Source of the DNA: Flavobacterium sp. HTF
GTDB taxonomy: Bacteria > Bacteroidota > Bacteroidia > Flavobacteriales > Flavobacteriaceae
Reading direction: 5' to 3'
DNA: 58,345 nt
Assembly: GCF_003105115.1 (NCBI RefSeq)
Contig: NZ_QETH01000022.1
Span: forward strand, 1-58,345
In this document: positions 57,804 to 58,345 of the stretch, one piece after another
Layout of the letters: the number at the start of each line of letters is the position of its first letter
Position numbering within the stretch: the stretch's first letter is position 1
Translations under genes and position numbers: made by a program
The notes under the pieces: generated by a model
Told to the model about the DNA's origin: nothing
Database searches by the model: none
What the model saw: the letters and a program-made list of their open reading frames with translations, nothing else

Positions 57804-58345
57804 ATGAATAATAAAAATTGTTTTGACTTTTTAAGGTTCTTTTTTGCTGCAAATGTTTTATTGTCGCACATTAGTGAACTTTCAGAGAATAAAAGCCTTT
57901 ATTTCTTGTCTTATTTTGCCAATGCAATTATCGGTATTAAAGGGTTTTTTGTCATTAGTGGTTTTCTTGTGGCAAAAAGTTATGTCAATACTCCTTCCTT
58001 AAAAACGTATTTTATTAAAAGAGCCAAAAGAATTTTACCAGCCTATATAGTTCTTATTTTGTTGTCGGTTGTCGTTTTTGCTTATTTTAGTACTTATAGC
58101 TTTTCAGAATATTTTTCAGCCCCTGATGTGTATCAATATTTAGGATGGAATCTAATTTTTATGAATTTTATGCAGCCCTGCCTGCCGGGTCTGTTTGAGA
58201 ACAACCTGATTTGCGCTGTAAACGGAGCACTGTGGACTTTAAAAATTGAAGAAGGTTTTTATCTTGTTTTACCGCTTATATTTTATCTGATCAGAAAAAC
58301 AAAAAAAGTATATATAGTACTTATTAGTCTTTATATTTTGTCATT
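57804..58345 (+). CDS. Acyltransferase family 3 (OatA-like), 5' part only
   Basis: The frame runs to the window end, so only about 180 residues are visible. The N-terminus NNKNCFDFLRFFFAANVLLSH matches membrane acyltransferase family 3. FFVISGFLVAKSY near 55, YFIKRAKRILPAY near 75 and GALWTLKIEEGFY near 143 are its signature blocks, with hydrophobic segments between them. The His in LLSH is the usual catalytic one. An ATG at 57786 (LIRST before it) is an alternative start. Such enzymes O-acetylate sugars of surface polysaccharide, LPS or peptidoglycan. It begins 22 bases after porZ, so the two may be in one transcript. Confidence 0.87.
   Translation, partial: MNNKNCFDFLRFFFAANVLLSHISELSENKSLYFLSYFANAIIGIKGFFVISGFLVAKSYVNTPSLKTYFIKRAKRILPAYIVLILLSVVVFAYFSTYSFSEYFSAPDVYQYLGWNLIFMNFMQPCLPGLFENNLICAVNGALWTLKIEEGFYLVLPLIFYLIRKTKKVYIVLISLYILS

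Noticed and set aside
1..58345. CRISPR arrays and tRNA/rRNA genes
   Set aside because: No regularly spaced repeats and no tRNA- or rRNA-like segments were recognised by eye. The batC tract is coding and not spaced like a CRISPR array.

Overview
The window is a low-GC chromosomal segment of a Bacteroidota bacterium, almost certainly a Flavobacterium. Supporting signs are promoter boxes of the Bacteroidota form TTG-N18..21-TAnnTTTG, no clear Shine-Dalgarno sequences, a SusC-like TonB-dependent receptor, a type IX secretion component (PorZ) and a complete Bat operon. No rRNA, tRNA, CRISPR array, IS element or integrase was seen.

Layout. 1-3300 (+): end of a surface/lipoprotein-like gene, two small conserved hypotheticals, pheS and its companion gene. 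3379-8395 (-): azoR with a Crp/Fnr regulator, gpsA, a YqhD-type alcohol dehydrogenase and an exported DJ-1/PfpI protein. 8482-15885 (+): lysR, then a tight nine-gene stretch from nrtR to nadV. This stretch is the most interesting part of the window. It holds an ADP-ribose-sensing Nudix regulator (NrtR), a short divergent PRPP-synthetase-like enzyme, a macrodomain, an RNA 2'-phosphotransferase (KptA/Tpt1), a coiled-coil protein, a VWA protein, a shortened PurA-like enzyme and NadV. It ends tail to tail with nadD. Two copies of one 21-bp palindrome, 52 bp apart centre to centre, flank and overlap the promoter behind nrtR and look like the NrtR operators. I read the locus as an NAD+/ADP-ribose recycling and RNA-end-processing module.

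15972-19609 (-): nadD, a frameshifted four-helix-bundle gene, gmk, a small exported protein, yicC and an ArsC-like protein. 19686-29171: DinB, RlpA, a four-TM protein, the TonB receptor, pgi, an M23 lipoprotein, tryptophan 2,3-dioxygenase and a DUF3108 protein. 29470-36344 (-): hppD and hmgA (tyrosine degradation), a patatin/beta-barrel protein and uvrC. 36482-38021 (+): a Zn-dependent deacylase-like enzyme and 5-formyl-THF cyclo-ligase. 38363-47625 (-): the Bat operon (moxR, DUF58, a BatD-like gene, batA, batB, batC, batD, batE). 47849-58345: aldo/keto reductase, SDR, AlbA_2 protein, DUF3298 lipoprotein, a trans-sulfuration enzyme, an outer-membrane protein, gdhA, porZ and the start of an acyltransferase.

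A second theme is intergenic. More than ten gaps contain long inverted repeats built from short repeated words, each gap with its own sequence. Two more gaps hold structured elements that look like dispersed repeats (19141-19230 and 38151-38247).
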